35,403 nucleotides of DNA from Methylobacterium sp. J-088 (GCF_022829295.1 NZ_JAKSYH010000075.1:1-35403); one strand, 5' to 3'. Shown: positions 9,944-18,743, numbered from the stretch's first letter. Notes: a model not told the origin generated them from the letters alone. Program-made: numbers and translations.

Positions 9944-10945
9944 ATGAGCCAAGTCACCACCCCGTACCCGCAGGACATCCGCCACGATTGGACCGTGGCG
10001 GAGATCCAGGCGATCCACGACCTGCCGCTGCTCGATCTCGTGCATCGGGCCGCCACCGTGCATCGAGCGTACAACGACCCGGCCGATGTCCAGCGCGCGA
10101 GCCTGTTGTCGATCAAGACCGGCGGCTGCCCGGAGGATTGCGGCTACTGCTCGCAATCGGCCCACCACAAGGAGACCGGGCTGCCGCGCCAGCGCCTGAT
10201 GCCGGTGGAGACCGTGCTGGCTGAGGCCGCCGCCGCCAAGGCGTCCGGCGCGACCCGGTTCTGCATGGGCGCAGCGTGGCGCAGCCCCAAGGACGGGTCG
10301 GATTTCGACGCGGTGCTCGCCATGGTCCGCGGGGTGCGCGGCCTCGGCATGGAGGCCTGCGTCACGCTCGGCATGCTGACGGCGAGCCAGGCCGAGCGCC
10401 TCGCCGAGGCCGGGCTGACGGCCTACAACCACAACCTCGATACGGGACCGGACTATTACGACAAGATCGTCTCGACCCGGACCTACGAGGACCGGCTGAA
10501 CACGCTGGATCGGGTACGCGCGGCGGGGATCGGCGTCTGCTGCGGCGGCATTATCGGCCTGGGTGAGGGATCGAGCGACCGCGTGGCGATGCTGCACGTG
10601 CTGGCCAACCACGCGCCGCACCCGGAAAGCGTGCCGATCAACGCGCTGGCGGCAGTCGCCGGTACGCCGCTGGGCGACACAGCCGAGGCGATCGACCCGT
10701 TCGACATGGTGCGCATGTGCGCCACCGCCCGCATCGTGATGCCCCGCGCCCGGGTCCGGCTCAGCGCAGGCCGGCGGGCGCTCAGCCGGGAGGCGCAGGC
10801 TTTGTGCTTCCTGGCAGGGGCCAACTCGATCTTCTACGGCGAGCGGCTGCTCACCACCGCCAACGCCGAAGCGGATGCGGATGCGGCCCTGCTGGCCGAT
10901 CTCGGCATTCGCGTCGCCGAGCCGGTCCTGGCGGCTGCGGAATAG
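9944..10945 (+). CDS. bioB: Biotin synthase
   Basis: A radical SAM enzyme inserting sulfur into dethiobiotin, the last step of biotin synthesis. It is 333 aa, normal for BioB. The start is ATG 9944 with AAGG about 6 bases upstream; a GTG at 9905 is an unlikely extension. The radical-SAM cysteines are C62, C66 and C69 in [13 protein letters not shown]. Family motifs are [58 protein letters not shown], and SAGRR near the [2Fe-2S] Arg ligand. No other bio gene is adjacent; the FAH-family gene lies 44 bp upstream on the same strand. It converges on the histidine kinase gene with a 29-bp gap. Confidence 0.97.
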   Translation: MSQVTTPYPQDIRHDWTVAEIQAIHDLPLLDLVHRAATVHRAYNDPADVQRASLLSIKTGGCPEDCGYCSQSAHHKETGLPRQRLMPVETVLAEAAAAKASGATRFCMGAAWRSPKDGSDFDAVLAMVRGVRGLGMEACVTLGMLTASQAERLAEAGLTAYNHNLDTGPDYYDKIVSTRTYEDRLNTLDRVRAAGIGVCCGGIIGLGEGSSDRVAMLHVLANHAPHPESVPINALAAVAGTPLGDTAEAIDPFDMVRMCATARIVMPRARVRLSAGRRALSREAQALCFLAGANSIFYGERLLTTANAEADADAALLADLGIRVAEPVLAAAE

Positions 10946-10952
10946 GGCTCCG

Positions 10953-10966
10953 TCCCGAGGGCGGGA
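10953..10966. terminator. Short hairpin between convergent bioB and kinase genes
   Basis: TCCCG (10953-10957), loop AGGG, and CGGGA (10962-10966), with TAAA following. A weak 5-bp stem filling a 29-bp gap between two gene ends; possible shared terminator. Confidence 0.3.
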
Positions 10967-10974
10967 TAAAGGCT

Positions 10975-12429
10975 TCAGCCCTCGGCCAGCACGATCCGGA
11001 ACCGCGCCCCGTCCTCGCAGGTGTCGAGAGTCAGCGTGCCGCCCATGATCCCGATCAGCTCGGCAGCGATCGGCAGGCCGAGCCCCGTTCCGCCGGACCG
11101 CGTCGAGCCGGCAAACGGTGCGAACAGGTTTTCCCGGGCGCGCGCCGGCAATCCGGGGCCGTTATCGGCAACCAGAATGATGATCCGCCCCGGCTCCTCG
11201 CGCGCGGCCGTGACCCGCACCGTGGCGTCGGCGACTTTGGCCCCATCGAGGGCCTGCACGGCGTTGCGGACGAGGTTGGCCAGCGCCCGCCCCAGCTGCT
11301 CCGGATCGGCCTGGACGGACAGGCCGCCCGCCGCCACCTGCACGGCTACGGGATGTGCCGACAGCGCGGCAAGGTCCGGGAGCTCCGCGAAGATCGGCGC
11401 CAGCGTCGTCCGGACGAGGCGCGGCGCCCGCTCGCTCACCCGGCCATAGGCGAGCGTCGCCTCGCAGAAGCGGATCGCGCGGGCGAGCGTGTCGACGAGG
11501 CGCGGCGCGACGCGCTGGACCGTGGGATCGGCGGTGCCTTCCAGACGATCGCCGAGCAATTGCGCGCCGGTGAGAAGGTTGCGCAATTCGTGGCTGATCT
11601 TGCTCACGGCGAGGCCCAGCTCGGCCAGCCGCCGCTTCTGCCGGAGCTGATCGGCGAGGCTGCGCTGCATCCGCCCGAGCGCCAGCTCGGCCTGTCCGAT
11701 CTCGTCGCTGCGGCGGGACGGCGCGATGATCCGGCCGGCATCCTCCGGATCGTCCGCGAAGGCGGTGATGCTGGTCACCAGCCGCCGCACCGGGCGCACG
11801 ATCAGGACCTGGAGCACCACGAAGACCAGCCCCGCCGCCGAGGCCGCGATGATCAGCGAGGAGACCAGCAGCCGCAGGGCGTAATCGACCATGGCCGAGC
11901 GGAGCGGCGCCTCATCGAGCAGGATCTCGACCCGATCGAAGCCGATCCCCCCTTCCCCGACAACGCGGATCGGCTCCTGCGTCGGGGCCACCAGGGTCCG
12001 CCACGCCCCGCGGATCGCCGAGAAAGCCGTGACATCGCGCAGGTCGACGGTATCGGCGACGCGTTCCGGCACCGCCTCGATGGCGAGCAAGCGCTGCGTG
12101 CCGCCGCCGCGGACCGCGATGGCGCGGGCGTTGACCCCGGCAAGCAGCCGGCTCTCCAGCGCCTCCGAGACCGGCTCGCCCGTCCGGCCGTCGAGGACCA
12201 GGGCGGCGACCTGCGCGGCCGCCAGCCGATCCGACATCCACTCGATCCGATAATTGGCCACTGCCGGCACGTAGGTCAGCACCTCCGCCACCGCCACGAA
12301 CGCCACGGTGACGAGGAACAGCCGGCCGGACAGACCTAGGCGCAGCCTGCGCCGGTCGGACCCGTCGCGGGTCTGGACCGGGATTGGCACGGCGGCCGTC
12401 GCGACCGCGGTGTCGGACTCGAGCGTCAT
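10975..12429 (-). CDS. Membrane sensor histidine kinase, orphan
   Basis: A 484-aa inner-membrane kinase if started at ATG 12429; the frame is open to 12528 but that extension is low-complexity. Order: TM1 about residues 35-58, a periplasmic sensor region of about 125 aa (60-184), TM2 about 187-211, a HAMP region starting VRPVRRLVTSITAF, then the dimerisation helix with phospho-acceptor His280 in ISHELRNLL. The ATP-binding domain shows the N box (LVRNAVQAL), G1 (DNGPGLP) and G2 (GGTGLGLPIA). The stimulus is unknown. No response regulator is adjacent, so the partner must be encoded elsewhere. It converges on bioB. Confidence 0.9.
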   Translation of the reverse strand: MTLESDTAVATAAVPIPVQTRDGSDRRRLRLGLSGRLFLVTVAFVAVAEVLTYVPAVANYRIEWMSDRLAAAQVAALVLDGRTGEPVSEALESRLLAGVNARAIAVRGGGTQRLLAIEAVPERVADTVDLRDVTAFSAIRGAWRTLVAPTQEPIRVVGEGGIGFDRVEILLDEAPLRSAMVDYALRLLVSSLIIAASAAGLVFVVLQVLIVRPVRRLVTSITAFADDPEDAGRIIAPSRRSDEIGQAELALGRMQRSLADQLRQKRRLAELGLAVSKISHELRNLLTGAQLLGDRLEGTADPTVQRVAPRLVDTLARAIRFCEATLAYGRVSERAPRLVRTTLAPIFAELPDLAALSAHPVAVQVAAGGLSVQADPEQLGRALANLVRNAVQALDGAKVADATVRVTAAREEPGRIIILVADNGPGLPARARENLFAPFAGSTRSGGTGLGLPIAAELIGIMGGTLTLDTCEDGARFRIVLAEG

Positions 12430-12794
12430 GCCGGTCACGCTCCGCGCGGGCGTCGCGGAGGCGGAACGAGACGGCGGTGGTTGCTCGAGCCGGTTCCGGC
12501 CTTCGCGGGGGACATGTTCACAAGCCACGGTCTTGCAGGCGATACAGCCTCTAGGCCGCGAGCACTATAATGTAATGGCCCGCCAGCGGTTGCATCTGCC
12601 ATCGCCACCGGATTCACGGTTGGGAACCGTCCGCGCGTCCTGGCACGGTCGCTCGATCGCATTGCAATCCGGCGGACTCGAACATTTGAACCGACAGCCC
12701 AAGTGCATTTTCGGCACGCCCTGCACTTGGGAATAGCGGCACGTCGTTGTTTTGACGCGCTCTCTCGCGTCGATGCGGGATCCGCGTCCGCAAA
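12430..12794. other. Intergenic region upstream of the sensor kinase
   Basis: No gene is supported here. A perfect TATAAT is at 12566-12571 on the plus strand, but no good -35 accompanies it and no plus-strand gene follows. On the minus strand the same place reads TTACATTATAG, a plausible extended -10 for the kinase. Bases 12680-12760 are less GC-rich and show no clear signal. Confidence 0.35.
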
Positions 12795-13592
12795 TCACGT
12801 CTCAGAGCGGCGCCGGGCGCGCCGACCGAGGGCCATGCTGACCAGGGCGAAGGCGGCCAGCATCACGAGACCCGCCACCATCTTGGGCGTCACGAGGTCC
12901 CGCAGGGTCAGGGACCGGTCACAGTCGGTTGCGGCCGTAGCCAGGCAGGCCGTCCGGGCGGCCTCGTGGGCGGCGACCACATCCTCGATGCCCGCCCCCG
13001 TGGTGGCGTACACGAAGACCCCGGGCAGCAATCCCAGGAAGGTCGCCAGCACGAAGACCCGCATCTTCACCCCGAAGGCGGCAGGCGCGAGATTCGTCAC
13101 CCAGAACGGGAACAGCGGCAGCAACCGCAGGACCGCGATGTAACCGAAGGCGTCACGGCGAAAACCCTCGGCGAGGCCCGCGAGGCGGGTCCCGCCCATC
13201 CGGCGGAGCAGGTCGGCGCCGGGCCCCCGGCCGATGGTGAACACGATCGCCGCCCCCGTGGTCGCGGCGCAGAGCGCGGTCAGCGCCCCCGGCACGATCC
13301 CGAACAGGAAGCCGCAGATCATGGTGAGGATCAGCGTGGCCGGCACCGACACAACCACAGCCCCGACATAAAGGCAGTAGGCCGAGACCAGCGCGCGGCC
13401 ATAATCGGCCTCGACGTATCCCCGCAGCCACGCCCGGGAGGCGAGCAAGCGGTCGAGGCTCAGGAGTTGCGCCGCGCCCGAGACGAGGACGATGGTCGAG
13501 ATGCCGATCAGCAGCACGAGCGGCAGCCAGCGCCGGACACGCTTCCAGCGGCCCTCGCGGGGGGCCCCGGCGACGGGCAGAACCTCGCTCAC
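12795..13592 (-). CDS. TVP38/TMEM64 (VTT domain) membrane protein
   Basis: A 265-aa polytopic inner-membrane protein. TM segments are visible near residues 22-45, 68-110 (two passes), 160-205 (two) and 238-257. The VTT/SNARE-associated core includes VSVPATLILTMICGFLFG, FTIGRGPGADLLRR and LRLLPLFPFWVTNLAPAAFG, typical of TVP38/DedA-related proteins thought to act in lipid scrambling or membrane homeostasis. The start is GTG 13592, whose GTGA overlaps the TGA stop of the methyltransferase gene by 4 bases, implying translational coupling. A Cys-containing soluble segment (ARTACLATAATDCDRS) precedes the last TM. Pairing with a phospholipid methyltransferase suggests a role in membrane lipids, by inference. 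Confidence 0.87.
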   Translation of the reverse strand: MSEVLPVAGAPREGRWKRVRRWLPLVLLIGISTIVLVSGAAQLLSLDRLLASRAWLRGYVEADYGRALVSAYCLYVGAVVVSVPATLILTMICGFLFGIVPGALTALCAATTGAAIVFTIGRGPGADLLRRMGGTRLAGLAEGFRRDAFGYIAVLRLLPLFPFWVTNLAPAAFGVKMRVFVLATFLGLLPGVFVYATTGAGIEDVVAAHEAARTACLATAATDCDRSLTLRDLVTPKMVAGLVMLAAFALVSMALGRRARRRSET

Positions 13593-14242
13593 CCGGACTT
13601 GCGCATCCGCAGGATCTTGAAGAACCCGCCCGGGAAGGTCGGCTTCAGGCCCAGAACCTCGACGCCGTTGCGCCGGGCCCAGGCCTCGATCCGCGTGGCC
13701 TTGAAGTCCGAGGACCAGCCGATCTTGGTGCAGAGCGGCGCCACGATCTCTTCGACCCGGGCCAAGGGGCCGTCGCTCTGGCCGAAATGGTTGGCCAGCA
13801 CGATGCCACCGCCGGGCCGCACCACGCGCAGGAACTCGGACATCGCTGCCTCGGGGTCCGGCACCAGGGTGATCAGGAACTGCGCCACCACGGCGTCGAA
13901 GCTCGCATCGGCGTAGCCCAGGTGGCAGACATCCATCACCTGCAGCCCCTTCACGTGGGCCAGGTTCCGGCGCCGGACCTTGGCGCGGGCGCGCTTGAGC
14001 ATGTCCTCCGAGAGGTCGACGCCGCAGACGAAACTCGCCTTCGGATAGTAGCCGAGCGCCAGCCCGGTACCGACGCCGGCCTCCAGGATCCGCGGGCCAT
14101 GCTCGGCGGCGGCCTCCACGGCCGCGCGGGCGGCGGGCTCGGTGAGCTTGTCGTAGACCACGTCGTAGACGGGGGCCCAGCGCGCGTAGGCCTTGCGCAT
14201 CAGGGCCGTGCTCGGCCCGGCCGTCTGCGGCTCGCTCAGCAT
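13589..14242 (-). CDS. pmtA: PmtA-like SAM methyltransferase (probable phosphatidylethanolamine N-methyltransferase)
   Basis: A 217-aa class I methyltransferase. Motif I is ILEAGVGTGLALGYY (52-66), motif II is VCGVDLSEDML (72-82), then VMDVCHLGYADASFDAVVAQFLITLVPDP and VRPGGGIVLANHF. An N-terminal MRKAYARWAPVYDVVYDKL is characteristic of Rhodobacter-type PmtA, which converts phosphatidylethanolamine to phosphatidylcholine. The start is ATG 14242; the open frame reaches 14353 but runs into the end of mnmA. It lies 25 bp downstream of mnmA and overlaps the TVP38 gene, so mnmA-pmtA-TVP38 form a probable operon. A ubiquinone/menaquinone-type methyltransferase is the main alternative. Confidence 0.8.
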   Translation of the reverse strand: MLSEPQTAGPSTALMRKAYARWAPVYDVVYDKLTEPAARAAVEAAAEHGPRILEAGVGTGLALGYYPKASFVCGVDLSEDMLKRARAKVRRRNLAHVKGLQVMDVCHLGYADASFDAVVAQFLITLVPDPEAAMSEFLRVVRPGGGIVLANHFGQSDGPLARVEEIVAPLCTKIGWSSDFKATRIEAWARRNGVEVLGLKPTFPGGFFKILRMRKSG

Positions 14243-14267
14243 CGTTCGGACATTCCAGAGATTGAGA

Positions 14268-15422
14268 TCAGGCGGCCTCGCGAGGCCGGGCCGACAACGC
14301 GTCGACGCGCCGGATGGTGCCGCCACCGAGCACCCGGGCGCGGGGGCCGTCATCCGCGTAGATCGCGCAGGCCTGGCCCGGCGACACGCCGTCCTCCGGC
14401 TCGGCGAGCACCACTTCGGCGGTGCCGTCCGGCCCGACCGTGAGGGTCGCCGGGCGCGGCGGCCGGGTCGAGCGCACGCGCACAGCCACGGAGAGGTCGC
14501 GCACGGCTTCGGCCGGCCCCTCGCCGAGCCAGTTCAGCTCCGAGAGGCGGATACGGGCGGTGGCGAGGGCGGTCCGGGGGCCGACGACCACCCGGGCGGT
14601 ATCCGGCTCCAGCCGCACCACGTAGAGCGGCTCGGCGCCTGAAAGGCCGAGGCCCCGGCGCTGGCCGACCGTATAATGCACGATGCCATCGTGGCGGCCG
14701 AGGACATGGCCCGCGAGGTCGACGATCTCGCCGGGCCGCGCCGCGTCCGGGCGCAGGCGGGCGATCACGTCGCTGTAGCGGCCCTGCGGCACGAAGCAGA
14801 TATCCTGGCTGTCGGGCTTCTCGGCCAGCGACAGGCCGAGGTCCTTCGCGAGGGCCCGGGTCGCGGTCTTCTCCATCTCGCCCAGCGGGAAGCGCAGGAA
14901 GTCCAGCTGCTCGGCGGTGGTCGCGTACAGGAAATAACTCTGGTCCCGGGCGGGATCGAGGGCGCGGTGCAGCGCCCGGCCACCACCCGGCAGCGCCCGG
15001 CTCGCCACGTAATGGCCGGTGGCCAGGGCGTCCGCGTTCAGATCCCGGGCGAGGCCCAGGAGATCGCGGAACTTCACCGTGCGATTGCACTCGACGCAGG
15101 GGATCGGCGTCTCGCCCGCGAGGTAGCTCTCGGCGAATTTCTCGATCACCGCGTCGCGGAACCGATCCTCGTAGTCGAGGACGTAATGCGGAATGCCGAG
15201 ATGCTCGGCAGCCGCCCGCGCGTCGTGGATGTCCTGCCCGGCGCAACACGCGCCCTTGCGATGGCTCGCCGCGCCATGGTCGTAGAGCTGGAGCGTGACG
15301 CCGACCACGTCGAAGCCCTGGCGCTTCAGGAGCCCGGCGACCACGGAGGAATCGACGCCGCCCGACATGGCGACGACGACGCGCGTCTCGTGGGGGGCTT
15401 TGGGGAGATCGAGGGCGTTCAT
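14268..15422 (-). CDS. mnmA: tRNA-specific 2-thiouridylase
   Basis: Thiolates the wobble uridine (U34) of Lys, Glu and Gln tRNAs using sulfur relayed from a persulfide carrier. 384 aa from ATG 15422; the GTG just before it (15425) is possible. The PP-loop is SGGVDSS (20-26). The catalytic pair is Cys112 (CNRTVKF) and Cys209 (SQDICFVP), matching E. coli C102 and C199; [22 protein letters not shown] and SPGQACAIY are family motifs. The divergent neighbour is fliK, 248 bp away. Downstream genes are pmtA and the TVP38 gene. Confidence 0.96.
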   Translation of the reverse strand: MNALDLPKAPHETRVVVAMSGGVDSSVVAGLLKRQGFDVVGVTLQLYDHGAASHRKGACCAGQDIHDARAAAEHLGIPHYVLDYEDRFRDAVIEKFAESYLAGETPIPCVECNRTVKFRDLLGLARDLNADALATGHYVASRALPGGGRALHRALDPARDQSYFLYATTAEQLDFLRFPLGEMEKTATRALAKDLGLSLAEKPDSQDICFVPQGRYSDVIARLRPDAARPGEIVDLAGHVLGRHDGIVHYTVGQRRGLGLSGAEPLYVVRLEPDTARVVVGPRTALATARIRLSELNWLGEGPAEAVRDLSVAVRVRSTRPPRPATLTVGPDGTAEVVLAEPEDGVSPGQACAIYADDGPRARVLGGGTIRRVDALSARPREAA

Positions 15423-15628
15423 CACGAGGATCCGCAGCCGCCTGCCCGGAAGCTTCCCGGCTGCACGGGGCGTCTATAGCGGGAGTCCGCCCGGCTTTCC
15501 AGCGTGAACGGCCCGCTCCGGTGCGGCCGCCCGGCAGATCCTGCCGGGCAGGCGGCAGCTTCGACCTTGGGCCCGCCCTTCGATTTCAAAAAAACTTCTA
15601 TTTGTCAGTTTCTTAGCTCGGCGCATCG

Positions 15629-15645
15629 TTGGCGCGCACCTTGCT
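15629..15645 (+). promoter_or_regulatory. Sigma-54 (-24/-12) promoter for fliK
   Basis: TTGGCGCGCACCTTGCT fits the sigma-54 consensus (YTGGCACGrNNNTTGCW) with two mismatches. The invariant GG (15631-15632) and GC (15643-15644) have the required 10-base spacing. The -12 GC is about 28 bases before the fliK ATG, placing transcription start some 15 bases upstream of the codon. A sigma-54 activator, flbD, is encoded in the same cluster. Confidence 0.75.
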
Positions 15646-15670
15646 GCATCGCCCTCAAGAGGAGCCCGGA

Positions 15671-17296
15671 ATGGCGAGCGGTGCGACGGATCGGTTGGAC
15701 GTGCCCGCGTGGATCCCATCCACGCGGACGAGCTGGGACGCGGCGGGCATCGCCGCGCGGTCCGGCACGTCCACGCAGGACCGGTTCGGCGCGGCCCTCG
15801 ACGCCGCCCGAATCCGGGACGACGCCGCAGTCACGCAGGCCCGTTCGGCCGGCCAGCGCGATGCCGCCGACGCGACGCGGACGCGGCAGGCGACGCAGCG
15901 CGCGGAAACCGACGCCGCCCGGACGGTTTCGGAGCGGAACCGCGACGCAGCCGCGCAGGCCGAGGCCCGAACTGCGGAGACGCGTTCGGCTGCCGCCCTG
16001 CCGAAGAAAGCCGCGACCGCGGTGACGCCCGGTACGCCCGCACCGGCAGCCGCTCCACGCGCCGAGGATCCCGCTGCCGCGCCCGCTCCGCACCCGGAGC
16101 CATCCGCTTCGGCGGCGCCGCGCGCGCCATCAGAGCCCACCCCGCAGGACGCACAGGCCCCCCTGAAGGTCGCAACGGCCGGCACGCCGGTGCAGGATTC
16201 GGTGGCCGACACGCCGGTCACGGACGCCGATACCCCCGCCCCGGCCGAACCCCAGGCACAGGCGAGCCAGGTCGAGGTCCCGGCGCAAGCTGCGCCTCCC
16301 GATCCCACCGCCACGCTGCTGAGCCTGCTTGCCGCGATGTCGGGCGGCGCGACCATCAACAGCGCTACGACCAAAGCTCAGGCTCCGGAACCGGACACGG
16401 CCGGCAAGGAGAGCATTACAGCCACGCTCCCGGCCGGCGCCGGAGCGGCCCTCTTGGCCTCTGTCGGACCAGCGCCAACGCCCTCCCGGACGGGCACGGT
16501 CGATGCTGCGCCGGAGACGACGGTTACGGGGATCGCCGGGCCGGGTGTCGGCACGAAGGGGGCCGCGGCGGGCGCGGCGCGATCCGAGCCGGTCAATCCG
16601 GGAGCCAGCCCAGTCGCGACCGTTCAGACCGGCACGGGCGATCCGACGACGCCTGCGGCCAACTCTGGCGCGGATTTCCTCGCCGCCCTGGCCGATGCCG
16701 GTCAGGCTGCTGGCCAGTCCTCCGCTTCCGGTGCGGCCGGCCCTGCGCCGCAGGCGGCGGGCTTGGCCAATCCGGGCGGGTTACCGGCGGCGACGGCATC
16801 CGCCGGGTCCGCGGCCGCCGCGCAGGCCGTACCCGTTCAGCCGACAGCGCCCGCCCAGCCCGATCCGGCGATCCCGATCGGGCAGGTCCCAATGACCATC
16901 GGCCTGCGCTCGCTGAACGGATCGAACGCCTTCCAGATCCGGCTCGATCCGATCGAACTCGGGCGGGTCGACGTCAAGCTTGAGATCGACAAGGCCCGCG
17001 GGACGGTCACGACGCACCTCGTGGTCGATCGGCCGGAGACCCTGGCGATGCTCCAGCGCGATGCGAACCAGCTGCAACAGGCCCTGACGCAGGCCGGCCT
17101 CGATCCATCGGCCGGCGGCCTGAATCTGTCCCTCCGCGGCGACGGCAGCGCGCAGACCGGCGGCGGCAACGGCCAACAGGGCGGCTCTCCCCAGGGGGGC
17201 TCGGCCGGCTGGACCCGGGATCAGGCCGAGGCGCCGCAGGAGATCGCCCCGACGCGATGGCTGCGCGGCTACGGCGGTCTCGACATCAGGATCTAG
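15671..17296 (+). CDS. fliK: Flagellar hook-length control protein
   Basis: Exported molecular ruler that measures the hook and switches export specificity through FlhB. 541 aa from ATG 15671, which has AGAGGAG 8-14 bases upstream; a TTG at 15629 overlaps the sigma-54 promoter and is rejected. Residues 1-400 are low-complexity, rich in Ala, Pro, Thr, Gly and Asp, typical of the ruler part. The C-terminal Flg_hook domain begins near residue 402: IPIGQVPMTIGLRSLNG, FQIRLDPIELGRVDVKLEI and DRPETLAMLQRDANQLQQAL. A Gly/Gln-rich tail follows. flgD starts 74 bp downstream, and both are presumably driven by the sigma-54 promoter. Confidence 0.93.
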   Translation: MASGATDRLDVPAWIPSTRTSWDAAGIAARSGTSTQDRFGAALDAARIRDDAAVTQARSAGQRDAADATRTRQATQRAETDAARTVSERNRDAAAQAEARTAETRSAAALPKKAATAVTPGTPAPAAAPRAEDPAAAPAPHPEPSASAAPRAPSEPTPQDAQAPLKVATAGTPVQDSVADTPVTDADTPAPAEPQAQASQVEVPAQAAPPDPTATLLSLLAAMSGGATINSATTKAQAPEPDTAGKESITATLPAGAGAALLASVGPAPTPSRTGTVDAAPETTVTGIAGPGVGTKGAAAGAARSEPVNPGASPVATVQTGTGDPTTPAANSGADFLAALADAGQAAGQSSASGAAGPAPQAAGLANPGGLPAATASAGSAAAAQAVPVQPTAPAQPDPAIPIGQVPMTIGLRSLNGSNAFQIRLDPIELGRVDVKLEIDKARGTVTTHLVVDRPETLAMLQRDANQLQQALTQAGLDPSAGGLNLSLRGDGSAQTGGGNGQQGGSPQGGSAGWTRDQAEAPQEIAPTRWLRGYGGLDIRI

Positions 17297-17370
17297 GCGC
17301 GGCGGCCCCTCGCCGAACGACACGCCATCATCGTGCGCCCGCGCTTGGGCGCGGCACGGGAGAGACCAGC

Positions 17371-18054
17371 ATGACCAGCGGCATATCGGGCCTCGCCAGC
17401 ACGGCATCGGCCACCAGCGCGGCGTCGAAGAGCGGGAACGCGACCGAGATCGCCAGCAACTTCACGCAGTTCCTGACGCTGCTCACCACGCAGCTCAAGA
17501 ATCAGAACCCCCTCGACCCGATGGATACCAACCAGTTCACGCAGCAGCTCGTGCAGTTCGCCGGCGTCGAGCAGCAGCTCAAGACCAATGACCGCCTCGA
17601 CAACATCCTCACCGCCTCGCAATCGGCGAGCTCGGCCACGGCGACGAGCTACATCGGCAAGACCATAACGGCGAGCGGGGCATCCTCGCAGCTCTCGGGC
17701 GGCTCGGCCGCCTGGACGCTGACCCCGGCCCGCGCCGCCTCGAAGGCGGTGATCACGATCCTCGATTCCAACAGCAACGTCGTGGCGACGCAGGCGACGT
17801 CGCTCGCCGCCGGAAGCCAAGCCTACACGTGGAACGGCAAAACCTCGGCCGGTCTGACCGCACCCGATGGCACCTATTCGATCAAGGTCTCGGCCACGGA
17901 CGCCACCGGATCCACCGTCGCGGTCGATACCAGCCTGTCGGGGACGGTGGACGAAGTCGATCTCAGCGGCTCTTCGCCGGTTCTGCTGATCGGCTCGCAG
18001 AAAGTGCCGCTGTCGAGTGTGCAGACGATCGGGTTGTCCACAAGTGGCGCTTAA
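17371..18054 (+). CDS. flgD: Flagellar hook cap / hook assembly protein
   Basis: Scaffold protein at the growing hook tip. 227 aa from ATG 17371 with GGGAGAG 8 bases upstream. The N-terminal FlgD signature is clear: NFTQFLTLLTTQLKNQNPLD, then MDTNQFTQQLVQFAGVEQQ (residues about 27-66). Residues 70-170 hold an Ig-like FlgD domain (YTWNGKTSAGLTAPDGTYSI), and the C-terminus (SGTVDEVDLSG..LLIGSQKVPLSSV) is the usual SH3-like part. It lies between fliK and sciP. The hook gene flgE, which often follows flgD, is not in the window. Confidence 0.95.
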   Translation: MTSGISGLASTASATSAASKSGNATEIASNFTQFLTLLTTQLKNQNPLDPMDTNQFTQQLVQFAGVEQQLKTNDRLDNILTASQSASSATATSYIGKTITASGASSQLSGGSAAWTLTPARAASKAVITILDSNSNVVATQATSLAAGSQAYTWNGKTSAGLTAPDGTYSIKVSATDATGSTVAVDTSLSGTVDEVDLSGSSPVLLIGSQKVPLSSVQTIGLSTSGA

Positions 18055-18077
18055 CGAATCACATTCGAGCGACGCGC

Positions 18078-18092
18078 TTCAACATCTCTTAA
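18078..18092 (+). promoter_or_regulatory. CtrA-like box upstream of sciP
   Basis: TTCA-N7-TTAA, 7 of 8 bases of the CtrA box TTAA-N7-TTAA. It lies 54-68 bases before the sciP ATG. A GAATC (18056-18060), which matches the CcrM target GANTC, is just upstream. In Caulobacter sciP is a direct CtrA target, so the position fits. The site is a sequence match only. Confidence 0.45.
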
Positions 18093-18145
18093 GCGGGCGC
18101 AAGTACCTTGAAGCCTCGACAGGTCAGTCGAGTGTAGAGCGTATC

Positions 18146-18421
18146 ATGACCGAACCTAGCCGCCCGAGAGTAAAGTACGTGATCGGGCCCGACGGCAGTC
18201 CTTTGACCATCGCGGACCTCCCGCCCCCGAGCACCCGCCGTTGGGTGATCCGGCGCAAGGCCGAGGTGGTGGCCGCGGTGCGCGGCGGCCTCCTGAGCCT
18301 TGAGGAGGCCTGCAAGCGCTATACCCTGACCACCGAGGAATTCCTGAGCTGGCAGTTCTCCATCGACCAGCACGGGCTCGCCGGTCTGCGGACCACACGG
18401 ATCCAACATTACCGGCACTGA
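18146..18421 (+). CDS. sciP: SciP, CtrA inhibitory protein (DUF1153)
   Basis: 91 aa from ATG 18146. It carries the full DUF1153 signature: RVKYVIGPDGSPLTIADLPP, RRWVIRRKAEVVAAVRGGLL, SLEEACKRYTLTTEEFLSWQ and a C-terminal HGLAGLRTTRIQHYR. The middle is a helix-turn-helix. In Caulobacter SciP binds CtrA and DNA and blocks transcription of CtrA-activated genes, helping confine flagellar and division gene expression to the right cell-cycle phase. As I recall, the gene also precedes fliF in Caulobacter. It sits between flgD (91 bp upstream) and fliF, with its own CtrA-like box upstream and a strong hairpin 58 bases downstream, so it is probably a separate transcription unit. Confidence 0.93.
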   Translation: MTEPSRPRVKYVIGPDGSPLTIADLPPPSTRRWVIRRKAEVVAAVRGGLLSLEEACKRYTLTTEEFLSWQFSIDQHGLAGLRTTRIQHYRH

Positions 18422-18478
18422 TCCGGGCGTCTTCAGGGATAGGCCAGTTCGCCCGAGCCGACAGGTCCCGAAGTCTCG

Positions 18479-18511
18479 CGAAGCCGCGTCCCGACCCCGG
18501 GCGCGGCTTCG
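18479..18511 (+). terminator. Strong hairpin after sciP
   Basis: CGAAGCCGCG (18479-18488) and CGCGGCTTCG (18502-18511) form a perfect 10-bp stem with a 13-base loop, extendable through G-T wobbles. It lies 58 bases after the sciP stop and just before the structured repeat at 18523. No T-run follows, as is common in GC-rich alphaproteobacteria. Confidence 0.5.
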
Positions 18512-18522
18512 TGGCGTTGAAA

Positions 18523-18624
18523 GCGACCTCCGACGAAGTGGACACCGGTTCGGCGCAAGAGGGCGCGTCAAAGCAAAGGCTGAGAGCAGCGCACGGTCGC
18601 CTCGCGACCGGGAACGGCTCTGGC
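18523..18624 (+). repeat. Structured 102-bp intergenic repeat, copy A
   Basis: Aligns without gaps to 25840-25941. Twenty-eight consecutive bases from 18534 are identical (starting CGAAGTGGACACCGG). The 3' part can fold: outer stem AGAGC/GCTCT around an inner hairpin CGGTCGC-CTC-GCGACCG. The second copy keeps both stems despite base changes. It resembles a repeat I recall as common between genes in Rhizobiales. Confidence 0.7.
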
Positions 18625-18655
18625 CACCGGCTGCATGCAACTGCAGGTCCGGGCA

Positions 18656-18671
18656 TTAACGCCGCGCTAAC
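18656..18671 (+). promoter_or_regulatory. CtrA-like box upstream of fliF
   Basis: TTAA (18656-18659), seven bases, then CTAAC (18667-18671): 7 of 8 half-site bases plus the trailing C of the consensus TTAA-N7-TTAAC. It is about 72 bases before the fliF GTG. The fliF operon of Caulobacter is a known CtrA-activated early flagellar operon. The remainder of 18422-18743 holds only the hairpin and the repeat; no gene is seen. Confidence 0.5.
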
Positions 18672-18743
18672 CACGACCTGGGCAAATTCTGCCGGGCGAG
18701 CCGCCAGGGCCCGCCTCGCGTTCAGAGTGCAGCGAAGCCGCCC

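Noticed and set aside
12566..12571. Perfect TATAAT on the plus strand
   Set aside because: No -35 at proper spacing and no plus-strand gene downstream.
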